Below are positions 9,148-18,917 of a stretch of 64,000 bases of DNA, in pieces. Below the pieces are notes generated by a model. It was not told where the DNA came from and made no database searches. It worked only from the letters and a program-made list of their open reading frames with translations. Made by a program: the position numbers and the translations under genes. Every line of letters starts with the position of its first letter. The first letter of the stretch is position 1. This stretch comes from Paramesorhizobium endophyticum (GTDB lineage Bacteria > Pseudomonadota > Alphaproteobacteria > Rhizobiales > Rhizobiaceae), in the NCBI RefSeq assembly GCF_014640615.1, contig NZ_BMHH01000004.1, forward strand, positions 124,001 through 188,000. The letters are read 5' to 3'.

Positions 9148-9362
9148 ATGAAAAAGCCTGATCTTGCCGATCTGAACGCCTTCGTCGCCATACCGGCTTC
9201 GGCGGCGTGGACGACATTCCGCAGCCCGTTGCGGGCGATCTGGGCTATGAGAGCGTCAGCGCATTCATCACCATGTTCAGGCGAATGCCTGGAACCACCC
9301 CCTCGCGTTATTTTAACGAAGCCTGTCCAGGTGTTCATTGCTCAGCACGGAAGCTTCATTGA
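9148..9362 (+). pseudogene. Fused remnants of a LysR-type and an AraC-type regulator
   Basis: The first 15 codons (MKKPDLADLNAFVAI) are the typical start of a LysR helix-turn-helix domain. Around 9185-9195 the reading changes frame and continues as the end of an AraC-type DNA-binding domain: LGYESVSAFITMFRR followed by GTTPSRYF, to a TGA at 9360. A single deletion could have joined the start of one gene to the end of another. It lies upstream of and divergent to the broken SDR gene, the usual place for the regulator of such a gene, so the whole patch appears to have decayed together. Confidence 0.7.
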
Positions 9363-9416
9363 GATGATCCGGCAGGAAAAGCAGGCAGACGAGCGGTTCA
9401 GTCATGACACTGGTTT

Positions 9417-10358
9417 CTAGCCAAGATAGCGTTTGAGCCGCTCCTTTTGCGCTCGGGCAATGCCATCGATACCGGGAATCCAAGTTGCGCCATAGGCCAG
9501 CAGATAGGACGGGCGCACATGATGGCTAAGAGCCTCGCGCAACAATGCCCGGGCAGCGTTTCGTGAAACCGAAAGCTCCCGGAAAGCATCGCCTGCCCTG
9601 AAGCGGGCCAGGCCCGCTTCGCAGGCGGCCATAATATCCGGGCGGTCACTGTATAGTTGTTTGACTATTTTGAGCGTCTCCACGAACTCGTGCTTATAGG
9701 CGTTGAGGTCTTTGCCATTGTTGACGCCATGCTTGCGGTAGCGGCACCAGACGCCGGGCAGTTTCTCCACTTTGCCGGTGACAGCGATTTGGATTTGTAG
9801 CAGCCAGTCGCTTGCGACCGGGAGAGATGAATTATAACCATCCTTGGGCATCGAGCTGCGGCGAAACATGATGCTCATCGGTCCGGCAATGCCCATCTTT
9901 CGGATGATGTTGGTAACGTCGCTGGTATCCAATCGGGAAGACGTATTGGTCGTCGATAGCGTCATATCGGTGTCGCTGTTGAAGATCTCGACTGCGTGAT
10001 ATGTCATGACGACGTCGGGATGACTTTCCATGTAACGCACTTGCATATCCAGCTTGCCTGGAAGCATCACGTCATCCCCTGCAAACAGTGAAATATATTC
10101 GCCATCGCATGCCATCAGCGCCTGATTGCAATTGGGTGTTATTCCTAGATTTTTTGGATTGTAAAAAGCCTTGATGAGGCGAGGATGGTTCTGTTCATAT
10201 TCCCTCAGCACGTCCTGCGTGCCGTCAGTCGAGCAATCATCGCTGACGACAATCTGCATATCGTCCCGGTTTTGGGCGATGATCGAGTCGAGACACTCTG
10301 CCAGGAAATGTCTGGCATTGTAGCAGGGTACCATGACGCTGACCCGTGGCTGGCTCAT
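9417..10358 (-). CDS. Glycosyltransferase family 2
   Basis: Cytoplasmic GT-A fold enzyme that would transfer a sugar from a nucleotide donor during assembly of the surface polysaccharide repeat unit. The 313 residues begin [18 protein letters not shown], followed by VSDDCSTDGT and the metal/nucleotide motif region SLFAGDDVML near residue 95, all typical of family 2. It is the last gene of the nine-gene polysaccharide operon, and its start overlaps the flippase stop by four bases (ATGA). Donor and acceptor sugars cannot be read from sequence. Confidence 0.88.
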   Translation of the reverse strand: MSQPRVSVMVPCYNARHFLAECLDSIIAQNRDDMQIVVSDDCSTDGTQDVLREYEQNHPRLIKAFYNPKNLGITPNCNQALMACDGEYISLFAGDDVMLPGKLDMQVRYMESHPDVVMTYHAVEIFNSDTDMTLSTTNTSSRLDTSDVTNIIRKMGIAGPMSIMFRRSSMPKDGYNSSLPVASDWLLQIQIAVTGKVEKLPGVWCRYRKHGVNNGKDLNAYKHEFVETLKIVKQLYSDRPDIMAACEAGLARFRAGDAFRELSVSRNAARALLREALSHHVRPSYLLAYGATWIPGIDGIARAQKERLKRYLG

Positions 10359-11620
10359 ACAGGCTTGTTCCTTGTTTGCGGTCGGCCAATATAGAGCCGG
10401 TAGTAGATTATCGAGAACATAGCATAAGCTAGTGTGTTTGCCAGAAACGCATAAGACGTGCCGATGAGGCCAACCCTGTCGACAAGGTAGACGGTGGCCA
10501 CGTAGAGCGTGAAGCCGAAGAATAATTCAGACCCTACCATGATGCCAACCTTGCCTCGTACGATCATGTGATAGGCGATAACCCAGCCGCCTATGCGGAT
10601 GACGCTTCCGGCGAGCTGCGGCGCCAATATGGCAGACACGGGCTCGAAATCACGGGAGAACATGATTGGCACGACTAAATCGCGCAAGATATAGATCGCA
10701 AGCGCGAGAACGCTGCTCGTAGCAATGGCGAAGAATAATATCTTCAGCACGAGCTTTCGCTCCTCGCCCCATTGTGCCCGGCTTAGCTGGGGAACGTAAT
10801 AGACCGTCAGCGCAGTGGTAACAACCAGCAGGTAAAGCTCGGCAATTTTCCACGAAGCTTCCCAATAGCCCGCACTGGTCCAACCCAGCTTGTCCCCGAT
10901 GGTGGTGCGGATCAGCATCAGCACGATAGGGGTCGAAATGACCGTGGTCATGCTCATGATCCAGAATGGCGCAAATTGCCGTATTGTCTGCCGGTCGAGC
11001 CGGGGCCGGAACCACGACCAGTCGATGCCCGGAATTCGAGCGACCATGGCCAGGGCAATCAATATGGCACTTGCCGGCGCCAGCACCACGCTCGCCAGCC
11101 CTCCTCCAATCCCGAAGATGCTTACCAGTGCAACGGAAATTACCAAAAGCAACAGGCTGGATGCGGACTTCGAAACGATCAATTGACTTATCTGTCCGGC
11201 GCCATTGAGCAGGGCGAGGATGATCTGAAACAGGACGCTGAAGGGGAGGGCGAGAGCCAGGCAGACGATGGCCCAGGCGAACGCGCGCGTGTCGAACATC
11301 GTGCTGGATATCCAGCCCGGCACGAAAAGCAACGGAACGGCAAGCACGACGAGCAGCAAGCTTGCGAAGCCTGCTGCCCGCTGCACATGAATCTTGCTGG
11401 TCCCTTCCGGGTGGCTTTCGCTGACAAGTCGCACCAGCCCGGTAGTAAAGGCGCCCGCACACATGGCTGTCGCCGCCGCCGCAAAATTCTGGAACTGCCC
11501 AAACGCGGCGATACCTTGCGGGCCTGTCTGCACCGAAAGATATTTCAGGACAAGAAAGCCCGAGGAAAGTTTGATGCCCGTTTCGATGGCAGACAGGATC
11601 GAGGTCTTGATCAGATTCAA
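10355..11620 (-). CDS. Polysaccharide flippase, Wzx/MATE-like (O-antigen translocase)
   Basis: Integral membrane protein of 421 residues with about twelve hydrophobic segments. It resembles O-antigen translocases of the MOP superfamily, which flip undecaprenyl-linked repeat units to the periplasm; the opening [21 protein letters not shown] is typical. Four-base overlaps with both neighbours (ATGA) place it in the dTDP-amino-sugar operon. A Wzx implies Wzy-dependent polymerisation, but no polymerase or chain-length regulator gene is present in the window, so these must be elsewhere or the product may be a short glycan. Confidence 0.82.
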   Translation of the reverse strand: MNLIKTSILSAIETGIKLSSGFLVLKYLSVQTGPQGIAAFGQFQNFAAAATAMCAGAFTTGLVRLVSESHPEGTSKIHVQRAAGFASLLLVVLAVPLLFVPGWISSTMFDTRAFAWAIVCLALALPFSVLFQIILALLNGAGQISQLIVSKSASSLLLLVISVALVSIFGIGGGLASVVLAPASAILIALAMVARIPGIDWSWFRPRLDRQTIRQFAPFWIMSMTTVISTPIVLMLIRTTIGDKLGWTSAGYWEASWKIAELYLLVVTTALTVYYVPQLSRAQWGEERKLVLKILFFAIATSSVLALAIYILRDLVVPIMFSRDFEPVSAILAPQLAGSVIRIGGWVIAYHMIVRGKVGIMVGSELFFGFTLYVATVYLVDRVGLIGTSYAFLANTLAYAMFSIIYYRLYIGRPQTRNKPV

Positions 11621-12720
11621 GCTTTGAACCTGTTCATTGCTTCTATGACTTGCGCAGTCTCCGCATCGGTTTGAGTCGGCGACATGGGCAGGCTTAGCAC
11701 TTCGCTATGCAGGCGCTCCGTCTGTGGCAAATTCAGGTGAGCAAGCTCGGGGTAAGCTGCCTGGTGATGTGGCGGAATTGGGTAATGGATCAACGTCTTC
11801 ACGCCGCTGTCCAGCAGGTGCTGCCGTAATGCTTCGCGATGCGGTGTACGAACCACGAATAGGTGGAAGACGTGCCGAGACTGGTTTGCCCATGCCGGCA
11901 GGGTGATCAGTGGATTGTCGATGCCTGAAATATATTGCCTGGCGATTTCGCGGCGGCGCGCCGTGTGGGTAGAAAGATGCCGCAGTTTCACGCGCAGGAA
12001 AGCTGCCTGAATCTCATCCAGCCGGCTGTTCACGCCCTTGAAGTCGTTCTTATATTTTTCATGCGACCCATAGTTTCGCAGGGCGATCAAAGTATTCGCC
12101 AAGGCTTCGTCATTTGTTGTCACTGCACCGGCGTCGCCCAGGGCGCCGAGATTCTTGCCGGGATAGAAGCTGAAGCCTGCGGCGTCACCCCAATTGCCTG
12201 CCAGCTTGCCTTCCATTTCAGCGCCATGTGCCTGGGCTGCATCTTCCAGCACGAGCAAGCCGCGCTGGTGCGCCAGTTCCATGATCGACGGCATATCCGC
12301 CAACTGGCCGTAAAGATGGACAGGCAGAACGGCGCGAGTCTTCTCCGTAATGGCGTCCGCCACTTGTTCAGCGGTGATGTTATAGGTGGTCAGCGAGGGT
12401 TCGATCAGAACAGGTGTCAGGTTGCAGGCCGAAATCGCCAGAATGGATGCGATGTAGGTATTGGCTGGGACGATGACCTCATCGCCATCCGCGAGCTTCC
12501 CCATCTCCTTCCAGGCACGCAGCGTGAGGATAAGCGCATCCAGACCGTTGCCGACCCCGATGCAATACTTGGTGCCGCAGAAGTCCGCGAATTCGCGTTC
12601 GAAGGTTTCTAGCTCGGCGCCGCCGATGAACCAGCCCGAATCGATAACGCGAGTTGCCGCCTCGACGAGTTCGTCCCGCATGGTCGTGGTAACCGAGCGA
12701 AGATCCAGAAATTCAACCAT
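11617..12720 (-). CDS. fdtB: dTDP-3-oxo-6-deoxy-hexose aminotransferase, DegT/DnrJ/EryC1 family (FdtB/QdtB-like)
   Basis: PLP-dependent aminotransferase that converts the 3-keto-6-deoxy sugar made by FdtA into the 3-amino sugar. The 367-residue protein has the family layout: [14 protein letters not shown] near residue 57, the cofactor-site stretch [10 protein letters not shown] (about 158-167) and the Schiff-base lysine K189 in [13 protein letters not shown], then [14 protein letters not shown]. Partnership with RmlA, RmlB and FdtA in the same operon supports the 3-amino assignment over a 4-aminotransferase; the symbol is by analogy. It overlaps the upstream acyltransferase gene by eight bases. 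Confidence 0.82.
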   Translation of the reverse strand: MVEFLDLRSVTTTMRDELVEAATRVIDSGWFIGGAELETFEREFADFCGTKYCIGVGNGLDALILTLRAWKEMGKLADGDEVIVPANTYIASILAISACNLTPVLIEPSLTTYNITAEQVADAITEKTRAVLPVHLYGQLADMPSIMELAHQRGLLVLEDAAQAHGAEMEGKLAGNWGDAAGFSFYPGKNLGALGDAGAVTTNDEALANTLIALRNYGSHEKYKNDFKGVNSRLDEIQAAFLRVKLRHLSTHTARRREIARQYISGIDNPLITLPAWANQSRHVFHLFVVRTPHREALRQHLLDSGVKTLIHYPIPPHHQAAYPELAHLNLPQTERLHSEVLSLPMSPTQTDAETAQVIEAMNRFKA

Positions 12721-13654
12721 CTACGTCCATCTCGTACCAGTCCAACGTTATGCCGCGCCCACCGAAGCCCTCTTTTTGGGCAATCAGGCCCTCATTGAGA
12801 TCACGGCCGCCATTTTCGGTCGAAATACCGAAGCTGAAATATTTCTTCCCCTTTGCTGCAAACTCATCGATGACCTCTTCAAGCAGAAAATCGAGCGCAC
12901 CAAGCGATTTTCCTTCCTCGGAAGTTGCGATATATTGAGTATGTGCAGCCGTGTCGAAGACAAAGATGAGTGTCGCAGCCAGCATGACGCCGTCGCGCTC
13001 GATGCAGCGCAAGGCGATCCGATTATTGAACTGGCTTTTAAGGTAACGCAGTTCCGCCACAGAGTGAACGGGACTTGCACCGTGACGCGCCAATACGGAT
13101 GAGAGGAGGCTGTGAAATCCCTCCCAGTCGTCGCTCTCCGTCATGGCAAGCTGTTCTTTTTTCGCGCGCGCGATCAGCCATTTGCGGCCTTTGGACAGCT
13201 TTCGAGGCTGATCGAGGTGAATGACGCTGGAAATGTCTCGCCGCACCAGGCGGGCATTCATCCGCGTCAGGGCGTACAGATCGTCTTGGCTAGGCAGGAC
13301 ATGGAAAATATAGGGTACCGTTTTATAAATGATTTTAGTGATCTCGGCACCGCGAGCATATTCTTTCAACGCCTCAAAAGCCTGCAGAACTTCAGATGCG
13401 CGTGTTCTTGGCGCCAGCATCAGCCCGCCATAAGTCAGTCCCCCATGCGAAACCAGGACGTCGCCGGTCTGGGACGCCGGCAGGACGGCGATGAGTTTAT
13501 CGTCGCTCCAGCACAGCAGGGAATGGTCTTTAAAGCGATCGGCGTGATACTCCATGAAAGCGCGCTCATAAAAGAATAGCCGCGCCCTGCCGTTGCGGAC
13601 GAATTCGTTCCAGATCGTAATATTTGCCGGTTCGTAACGGCGCCAGACTACCAT
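12713..13654 (-). CDS. FemAB/GNAT-like acyltransferase
   Basis: The 313 residues look like the doubled-GNAT fold of FemAB-related proteins found in polysaccharide clusters: an N-terminal part with [17 protein letters not shown] and [10 protein letters not shown], and a C-terminal part with the BioF2-like block [19 protein letters not shown] and [15 protein letters not shown]. Such proteins transfer acyl or aminoacyl groups. In this operon it could acylate the 3-amino group of the sugar or decorate another residue; a second candidate acyltransferase lies two genes upstream. Substrate is unknown. Overlaps the upstream gene by seven bases. Confidence 0.65.
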   Translation of the reverse strand: MVVWRRYEPANITIWNEFVRNGRARLFFYERAFMEYHADRFKDHSLLCWSDDKLIAVLPASQTGDVLVSHGGLTYGGLMLAPRTRASEVLQAFEALKEYARGAEITKIIYKTVPYIFHVLPSQDDLYALTRMNARLVRRDISSVIHLDQPRKLSKGRKWLIARAKKEQLAMTESDDWEGFHSLLSSVLARHGASPVHSVAELRYLKSQFNNRIALRCIERDGVMLAATLIFVFDTAAHTQYIATSEEGKSLGALDFLLEEVIDEFAAKGKKYFSFGISTENGGRDLNEGLIAQKEGFGGRGITLDWYEMDVDG

Positions 13655-14562
13655 TCCAGCAGTTCCGCCAAACCGAAGCCCTCTGCGCCATAATTCCGGC
13701 CATTGTAGAATATGTAGATTTTCTCACCTATCTGAACCACGCTTGGATAGGCAATCATTTGCGAATCCCACCCGTCAGCCGCAGCGCCGAGGCCGATCTC
13801 CTGATCGTGGCGTTTCCAGTTTATCATGTCCGAAGATCTGGCGAAGCCCAACTGGTAGGGTTCATGTTCCGTACCGTAACCATAGAAGAGATAATGGTCA
13901 TTTTCCCCACGCGAGAATACAAATGGCCTGCCGACGCGGTGTTCGCTACCAGCCACGTCAAGAACCACCTTTCCCATCTCCCCAAAGAAATAGGGATTAT
14001 CGGATTCCGTATACCGGACATTATAGACTGGCAGCGTCTTGACGGCGCCGGCGATATAGTGGCTGCCGCCGCCATACCATGCCTTCCAAATCCCGTCCCG
14101 ATATAGTACCGTATGCGGAACCCTGAATAGTGTTTCAGCATTGGTTCGCTCGAAAACCGGAACCTTCTGATAACGCTTGAAAGTCTGCCCGAAATCATCC
14201 GAAATGGCCAGTCCGCCGAATGCTAGGAAGCGCACTTTCGCTCCTAATTGGTAGCCGGCGTAGTAAAGATAGACTCTACTTCCTTGCTGGACAACAGCAG
14301 ATGGAACGACCCCATTTTCGTCAAAACAGCCATCTTCTCCGATGTCTAGGACAGGCGTCTGCGAATACCCCATCACCCTGGTTGGGTCGTCCTTTTGCAG
14401 GTCTACGAATCCAATGCGGCTGACGCCGATGGCGTCTCTCAGGCCAACGAAAACCCGTATTCTGTCTGGTAGCACGAGGGGCGTCGGTTGCAGCGCATGG
14501 CTGATTGCCCAATCGATTTTTCCGGTCGGATCGAAGACCAACCCATGTTTATGCCACTTCAT
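13648..14562 (-). CDS. Five-bladed beta-propeller, glycosidase-like protein
   Basis: Protein of 304 residues with the pattern of glycoside hydrolase family 43/68-type propellers: repeated blades such as VYLYYAGYQLG, WKAWYGGGSHY, HYLFYGYGTEH and IYIFYNGRNYG, each an aromatic-rich beta strand. No signal peptide is seen, so it should be cytoplasmic, which fits proteins of this kind that occur within O-antigen loci and whose role is not settled. It may bind or modify a nucleotide sugar rather than degrade polymer. Tightly packed between two acyltransferase genes. Confidence 0.65.
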   Translation of the reverse strand: MKWHKHGLVFDPTGKIDWAISHALQPTPLVLPDRIRVFVGLRDAIGVSRIGFVDLQKDDPTRVMGYSQTPVLDIGEDGCFDENGVVPSAVVQQGSRVYLYYAGYQLGAKVRFLAFGGLAISDDFGQTFKRYQKVPVFERTNAETLFRVPHTVLYRDGIWKAWYGGGSHYIAGAVKTLPVYNVRYTESDNPYFFGEMGKVVLDVAGSEHRVGRPFVFSRGENDHYLFYGYGTEHEPYQLGFARSSDMINWKRHDQEIGLGAAADGWDSQMIAYPSVVQIGEKIYIFYNGRNYGAEGFGLAELLEW

Positions 14563-14568
14563 GATAAC

Positions 14569-15240
14569 CTACAGTTTGACATTTAATGCACTTTTCCGGG
14601 GGAATTCCTCCACAGGCGAACCATGGTAGATTCGTTCCGGATTTTTGAGTGATTTGTTCACTAGCGTTCCCGACGCGATGACACAATCGTGCGGCACGCT
14701 TACACGGTCGTTGAACGTGGCATTGACGCCCACGAAGCATGACTCTCCGATATCGCAATAACCCGAAACGACCACGTGAGACGACAGAAAACAATTGTCG
14801 CGAATGATGGTGCGGTGCCCTATGTGGTTGCCGCTCCAGAGAATGACATTGTTGCCGATCTCCACGAAGGGCTGAACCGTATTGTGCTCGAAGATGAAGC
14901 AGTTTTCGCCAATAATCGCATTGCGCCAGACGAAAGCGCGCGAACTGATATAGGTGGCGAAGGAGTATCCTCGCTCCTTGGCGGCAAGGTACAGGCGTGT
15001 TCGTAGCCGGTTTAGCTGGCTTGCCGGAATGGCGACGAACAGTTCGTACTCCGCTGGATCGTATTGTTCGTTGAGTTCCTCGAAGGGAACGACCGGAAGC
15101 CCGTTTATCTGCTGCTCTTTGATATAATCCCGCTCGACCGCAAACGCAGCCACGTCATAGCCGGAATCGTAAGTGAAGTACTCATAGGCGATGAGAGCGA
15201 ACTCGCCTGCGCCGACCAGAACGAGCTTTTTAGATTTCAC
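14569..15240 (-). CDS. NeuD/PglD-like sugar O- or N-acyltransferase
   Basis: Acetyl-CoA-dependent transferase of 223 residues. Residues 1-85 form a Rossmann-like domain (KLVLVGAGEFALIAYEYF) and residues about 95-205 a left-handed beta helix of hexapeptide repeats (GENCFIFEHNTVQPFVEIGN, NVILWSGNHIGHRTIIRDN). This is the architecture of PglD and NeuD, of which PglD acetylates an amino group of a nucleotide sugar. It is therefore the best candidate for N-acetylating the 3-amino-3,6-dideoxyhexose made in this operon. Overlaps fdtA by 11 bases. Confidence 0.78.
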   Translation of the reverse strand: MKSKKLVLVGAGEFALIAYEYFTYDSGYDVAAFAVERDYIKEQQINGLPVVPFEELNEQYDPAEYELFVAIPASQLNRLRTRLYLAAKERGYSFATYISSRAFVWRNAIIGENCFIFEHNTVQPFVEIGNNVILWSGNHIGHRTIIRDNCFLSSHVVVSGYCDIGESCFVGVNATFNDRVSVPHDCVIASGTLVNKSLKNPERIYHGSPVEEFPRKSALNVKL

Positions 15241-15649
15241 GGGATCCCACCTCTTTCAAAAACTCTGAATAGTCGCGGATATAATCGGCCTCTGAATATT
15301 CCTCGCTCGCCAAAACAAGCAGAATGCAATCTGCAGAAATGTCATGCATTTCGTGCCACATATACCTACCAATGTAGACACCTTCATCCGGCTTGCTCAG
15401 GCGGAATTGATGTTTATTCTGGCCATCATCAAAAATAAACGTGCAACTCCCAGCCAAACAGATCGCAAGCTGCTGTAGTTTGCGATGGGCGTGATAACCG
15501 CGTGGCTGATCTGGAGACATGCCTATCATATAGTAGACCCGTTTGAGATCGAAAGGCAATCCATTCTTGCTCTCCAGCGCCACCAGTTGCCCACGCGAAT
15601 CTGTACGAGATGGCAATTTCAGGATATAGGGCTCTTCCATGTTCAGCAT
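15230..15649 (-). CDS. fdtA: dTDP-4-oxo-6-deoxyglucose 3,4-ketoisomerase (FdtA type)
   Basis: Small cupin of 139 residues that moves the keto group of dTDP-4-keto-6-deoxyglucose from C4 to C3. The conserved core PRGYHAHRKL carries histidines 53 and 55, which correspond to the two catalytic histidines of the Aneurinibacillus FdtA. R19 (TDSRG) and H99 (YMWHEMHD) match the arginine and histidine that, as I recall the published mutagenesis, distinguish FdtA (galacto product) from QdtA (tyrosine and arginine, gluco product). The sequence thus predicts a Fuc3N-type sugar. A second in-frame ATG at 15640 has better ribosome-site spacing. Confidence 0.88.
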   Translation of the reverse strand: MLNMEEPYILKLPSRTDSRGQLVALESKNGLPFDLKRVYYMIGMSPDQPRGYHAHRKLQQLAICLAGSCTFIFDDGQNKHQFRLSKPDEGVYIGRYMWHEMHDISADCILLVLASEEYSEADYIRDYSEFLKEVGSREI

Positions 15650-15680
15650 CTCTTCTTGACGATTTGAATGGTGCCGAACG

Positions 15681-16562
15681 TCATTTCAATTGCCTGCCGA
15701 TCATCAATCCCATGAGATATTTTCCATAAGCATTATCCTTGAATTTCGCAACCGCCTCTAGAAGACCGTCATCGGAAAGCCACCCGTTATTCCAGGCGAT
15801 CTCCTCCAGGCAGGCAACCTTGAAACCCTGCCTATGTTCCAGAGTTGCGACAAAGTGGGCCGCGTCGAGCAGACTGTCGGGCGTTCCGGTATCCAGCCAC
15901 GCGAAGCCTCGACCGAGAAGCTCTACATTCAAATCACCAGCCTGTAAGTAGGCTTGGTTGATGCTCGTAATTTCAAGTTCGCCCCGCGCGCTCGGCTTGA
16001 CGGCCTTGGCGATCTCAACGACGCGATTGTCGTAAAAGTATAGCCCCGTCACCGCATAGTTGGACTTCGGCTGCTTGGGCTTCTCCTCGATAGAGATTGC
16101 CCGCATTTCATGGTCAAACTCGACGACGCCAAACCGTTCCGGATCGCGGACGGGGTATCCGAATATCGTGGCACCGTGTTCCTTTTCTGAGACGCGCTGA
16201 AGCATGCTGCTGAAGCCGGGACCATAAAAAATATTGTCGCCGAGCACCAGGCAAACGCTGTCATCTCCGATAAACTCCTCGCCGAGGATGAAGGCCTGTG
16301 CGAGGCCGTCTGGCGAGGGCTGCACCTTATATTGAATTTCAATCCCGAACTGCCTGCCGTCGCCAAGCAGCCGCTCGAATGAAGAGCAATCCTCCGGTGT
16401 GGTAATGACCAGTACGGTTCTGATTCCCGACAGCATCAAAACCGAGAGCGGATAGTAAATCATCGGCTTGTCGTATATGGGGAGCAATTGCTTGCAAATG
16501 CCGACGGTGGCCGGAAATAGTCGCGACCCTGTTCCTCCGGCGAGGATTATCCCCTTCCTCAT
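15681..16562 (-). CDS. rfbA: Glucose-1-phosphate thymidylyltransferase
   Basis: Makes dTDP-glucose from dTTP and glucose-1-phosphate, the first step of the dTDP-deoxysugar branch. The 293 residues show the nucleotide-binding start [15 protein letters not shown], the [14 protein letters not shown] block, [25 protein letters not shown] and [12 protein letters not shown], all diagnostic of RmlA. Length is typical. Its start overlaps the rfbB stop by four bases (ATGA). Confidence 0.95.
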   Translation of the reverse strand: MRKGIILAGGTGSRLFPATVGICKQLLPIYDKPMIYYPLSVLMLSGIRTVLVITTPEDCSSFERLLGDGRQFGIEIQYKVQPSPDGLAQAFILGEEFIGDDSVCLVLGDNIFYGPGFSSMLQRVSEKEHGATIFGYPVRDPERFGVVEFDHEMRAISIEEKPKQPKSNYAVTGLYFYDNRVVEIAKAVKPSARGELEITSINQAYLQAGDLNVELLGRGFAWLDTGTPDSLLDAAHFVATLEHRQGFKVACLEEIAWNNGWLSDDGLLEAVAKFKDNAYGKYLMGLMIGRQLK

Positions 16563-17629
16563 AGGGCTTCCTCCAGGATTGCTACGCCGAGCCGACGCCG
16601 GTCATATCTGTTGGCCTGAACGGCCTCGCACCATTCCCTATTGGCGACGAACCATTCGACGGTCTTGCGAATTCCTGTCTCGAACGTCTCCACCGGCCGC
16701 CAGCCCAGTTCATTGATCAGTTTATCCGCGTTCACCGCATAGCGGCGATCATGCCCCGGGCGGTCTGTTACATGCCGGATCTGCTGCCTGTAACTTACGC
16801 CATCCTCGCGGGGCGTGATCGAATCCAGGACGTCGCAGATCGCATGCACAACCTCGATATTCTTTTTCTCATTGCAGCCGCCGATATTATAGGTTTCCCC
16901 AGCCTTGCCATTCTCGATGACCGTTAGGAGTGCCCGTGCATGATCCTCTACGTAGAGCCAGTCACGAATCTGCGCGCCGTCGCCGTAAACCGGGAGGTCC
17001 TTGCCATCCAGCGCGTTGAGAATCATGAGCGGGATCAGCTTCTCCGGGAAATGGTAGGGACCATAATTGTTGGAGCAATTGGTAATGACGGTGTCGATGC
17101 CATAAGTCCTGGCCCAGGCTCTGACTAGATGGTCCGACGCTGCCTTGGATGCGGAATAGGGGGAACTGGGGCTGTAGGGCGTTGTCTCGCAGAATGGTTC
17201 GTCGCCCTCGTGGAGGTCTCCGAAGACTTCGTCTGTGGATATGTGGTGAAAACGGAACTTGCTTCGATTTCCTGCCCTGCCGCCAATGTACTTTCTGGCT
17301 GCCTCAAGCAGCGTAAAGGTGCCGATGATATTTGTTTGAATAAAATTTTCAGGTCCGTCTATGGACCTATCCACATGCGTTTCAGCAGCCAGGTGCATAA
17401 TCGCGTCGGGCTGGTAGTCCGCAAACAGCCCATCAAGAGCGGTGCGGTTCCGAATATCCATTTTTACGAATGAATACCGTGCCTCGCCTGCGCATTCCGC
17501 CAAGGATGCGAGATTGCCGGCATATGTCAGGGCATCGACGTTGAGAACGTGATGGGGAGTATCTCTTACGATATGCCTTACAACTGCGGAACCGATAAAC
17601 CCCGCGCCCCCGGTGACGATAATTTTCAC
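16559..17629 (-). CDS. rfbB: dTDP-glucose 4,6-dehydratase
   Basis: Extended SDR enzyme (356 residues) producing dTDP-4-keto-6-deoxyglucose, the branch point used by FdtA. Visible motifs are [15 protein letters not shown] at the NAD site, [15 protein letters not shown], the catalytic STDEVFGDL and [15 protein letters not shown], and [15 protein letters not shown]. It is the first gene of the minus-strand polysaccharide operon; the 281 bases between it and the divergent murQ contain no gene I can support and should hold both promoters. No rmlC or rmlD homologue is in the window, so the operon is not for rhamnose. Confidence 0.95.
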   Translation of the reverse strand: MKIIVTGGAGFIGSAVVRHIVRDTPHHVLNVDALTYAGNLASLAECAGEARYSFVKMDIRNRTALDGLFADYQPDAIMHLAAETHVDRSIDGPENFIQTNIIGTFTLLEAARKYIGGRAGNRSKFRFHHISTDEVFGDLHEGDEPFCETTPYSPSSPYSASKAASDHLVRAWARTYGIDTVITNCSNNYGPYHFPEKLIPLMILNALDGKDLPVYGDGAQIRDWLYVEDHARALLTVIENGKAGETYNIGGCNEKKNIEVVHAICDVLDSITPREDGVSYRQQIRHVTDRPGHDRRYAVNADKLINELGWRPVETFETGIRKTVEWFVANREWCEAVQANRYDRRRLGVAILEEAL

Positions 17630-17910
17630 TACGCGATCCCTCTATCACCTATCCGACAACCGTCACCGATTGTCAGTATTCAACTCTCGCTTCTGTTACA
17701 ACAGCAAGCTGTTGGATAAAGGCGAACCGGGAGTGATCTTTCCACGTTATCCAAAGAATTCAGAACAGCCGGAGGGTCTCCGTTATGCGGCGATCATCCC
17801 CAACTGTTCCACATGCCGCGTAAAGGGTAATATCGCTCCGACCATTGAGCCGGTTTGGATGAAGCCCCATTTATGCCGGTACCGTGAGGCTTTAACGGAA
17901 GTGGGACGAT

Positions 17911-18837
17911 ATGTCTTCGCGACGGCGCCTTTTCGCAGAGCTTGAGAAACTGGTTTCGGAAGCGCGCAATCCGAAGTCCGTGGCTATCGATCTCATGACC
18001 ACAGAGGATATTTTGCGGCTGATGAATGCCGAGGATGCGATTGTTCCCGGCGCGGTGGCGAAGGTCATCCCGCAAATAGACCGCGCGGTGGAAGAAATCG
18101 TCCGCGCGTTTCGTGAGGGTGGACGGCTGATCTATATCGGCGCCGGGACGAGTGCGCGTCTGGGGGTTCTGGATGCGTCGGAATGCCCGCCTACCTTTTC
18201 CGTCCCGAAAGGCATGGTGATCGGTATCATCGCAGGTGGCCGCGATGCCATCATGCGCGCCGTGGAGGGAGCGGAGGATGAAGCCGAGGGCGGACGGCGC
18301 GATCTGGAAGCGGTGGCGCTTACGGCAGGGGATGTGGTCGTCGGCATCGCCGCCAGCGGGCGCACGCCTTACGTGGTTGGCGCGCTCGAATACGCCAGGT
18401 CAATCGGCGCCGTCGCCGTGGCGCTTACCTGCAATCCGTCGTCCACCCTCGCTGCCATGGCCGATATCGCTATTTCCCCGGTTGTCGGGCCGGAGGTGCT
18501 GACCGGATCGACAAGGCTCAAATCCGGGACGGCGCAGAAGCTCGTGCTCAACATGCTCTCGACCGCCAGCATGATCCGCCTCGGCAAAACCTATGAGAAC
18601 CTGATGGTCGATCTGTCGATCAGCAATGAGAAGCTCCACGCCCGCGCCATCCGCATCATTGCCGAGGCAACAGGTTGCGCGTCCGACGTGGCCGAAACCT
18701 ACCTGGCGAAGGCCGGCAACAATGTGAAGATGGCTATCCTGATGGTGCTGACCGGCCTCGATGCACGCGATGCGGAGAAGGCGCTTGCAAAAAGCGATGG
18801 GTTCCTCCGAAAGGCCCTTGAAGCGGCAGGGAAATAA
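17911..18837 (+). CDS. murQ: N-acetylmuramic acid 6-phosphate etherase
   Basis: Cytoplasmic lyase that removes the lactyl ether from MurNAc-6-phosphate, giving GlcNAc-6-phosphate, in cell-wall recycling. The 308-residue protein has the SIS-domain signatures of Mur[60 protein letters not shown] and [14 protein letters not shown]. Start ATG 17911 follows a GGAAGTGGGA stretch. It is 80 bases upstream of anmK, whose product supplies its substrate, so the two form a functional pair. Confidence 0.95.
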   Translation: MSSRRRLFAELEKLVSEARNPKSVAIDLMTTEDILRLMNAEDAIVPGAVAKVIPQIDRAVEEIVRAFREGGRLIYIGAGTSARLGVLDASECPPTFSVPKGMVIGIIAGGRDAIMRAVEGAEDEAEGGRRDLEAVALTAGDVVVGIAASGRTPYVVGALEYARSIGAVAVALTCNPSSTLAAMADIAISPVVGPEVLTGSTRLKSGTAQKLVLNMLSTASMIRLGKTYENLMVDLSISNEKLHARAIRIIAEATGCASDVAETYLAKAGNNVKMAILMVLTGLDARDAEKALAKSDGFLRKALEAAGK

Positions 18838-18917
18838 ATCCGAAATATGGTATTCGGCCATCACGCGTCTTCACGCCGCCATCGGTGACGCCATGAATTC
18901 GAACTGAGGAGAAAGGC

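Noticed and set aside
9148-9420. A 90-codon open frame as a small intact gene
   Set aside because: Only its first 15 codons resemble a protein (LysR start); the conserved AraC segment is in another frame, so it is a remnant.
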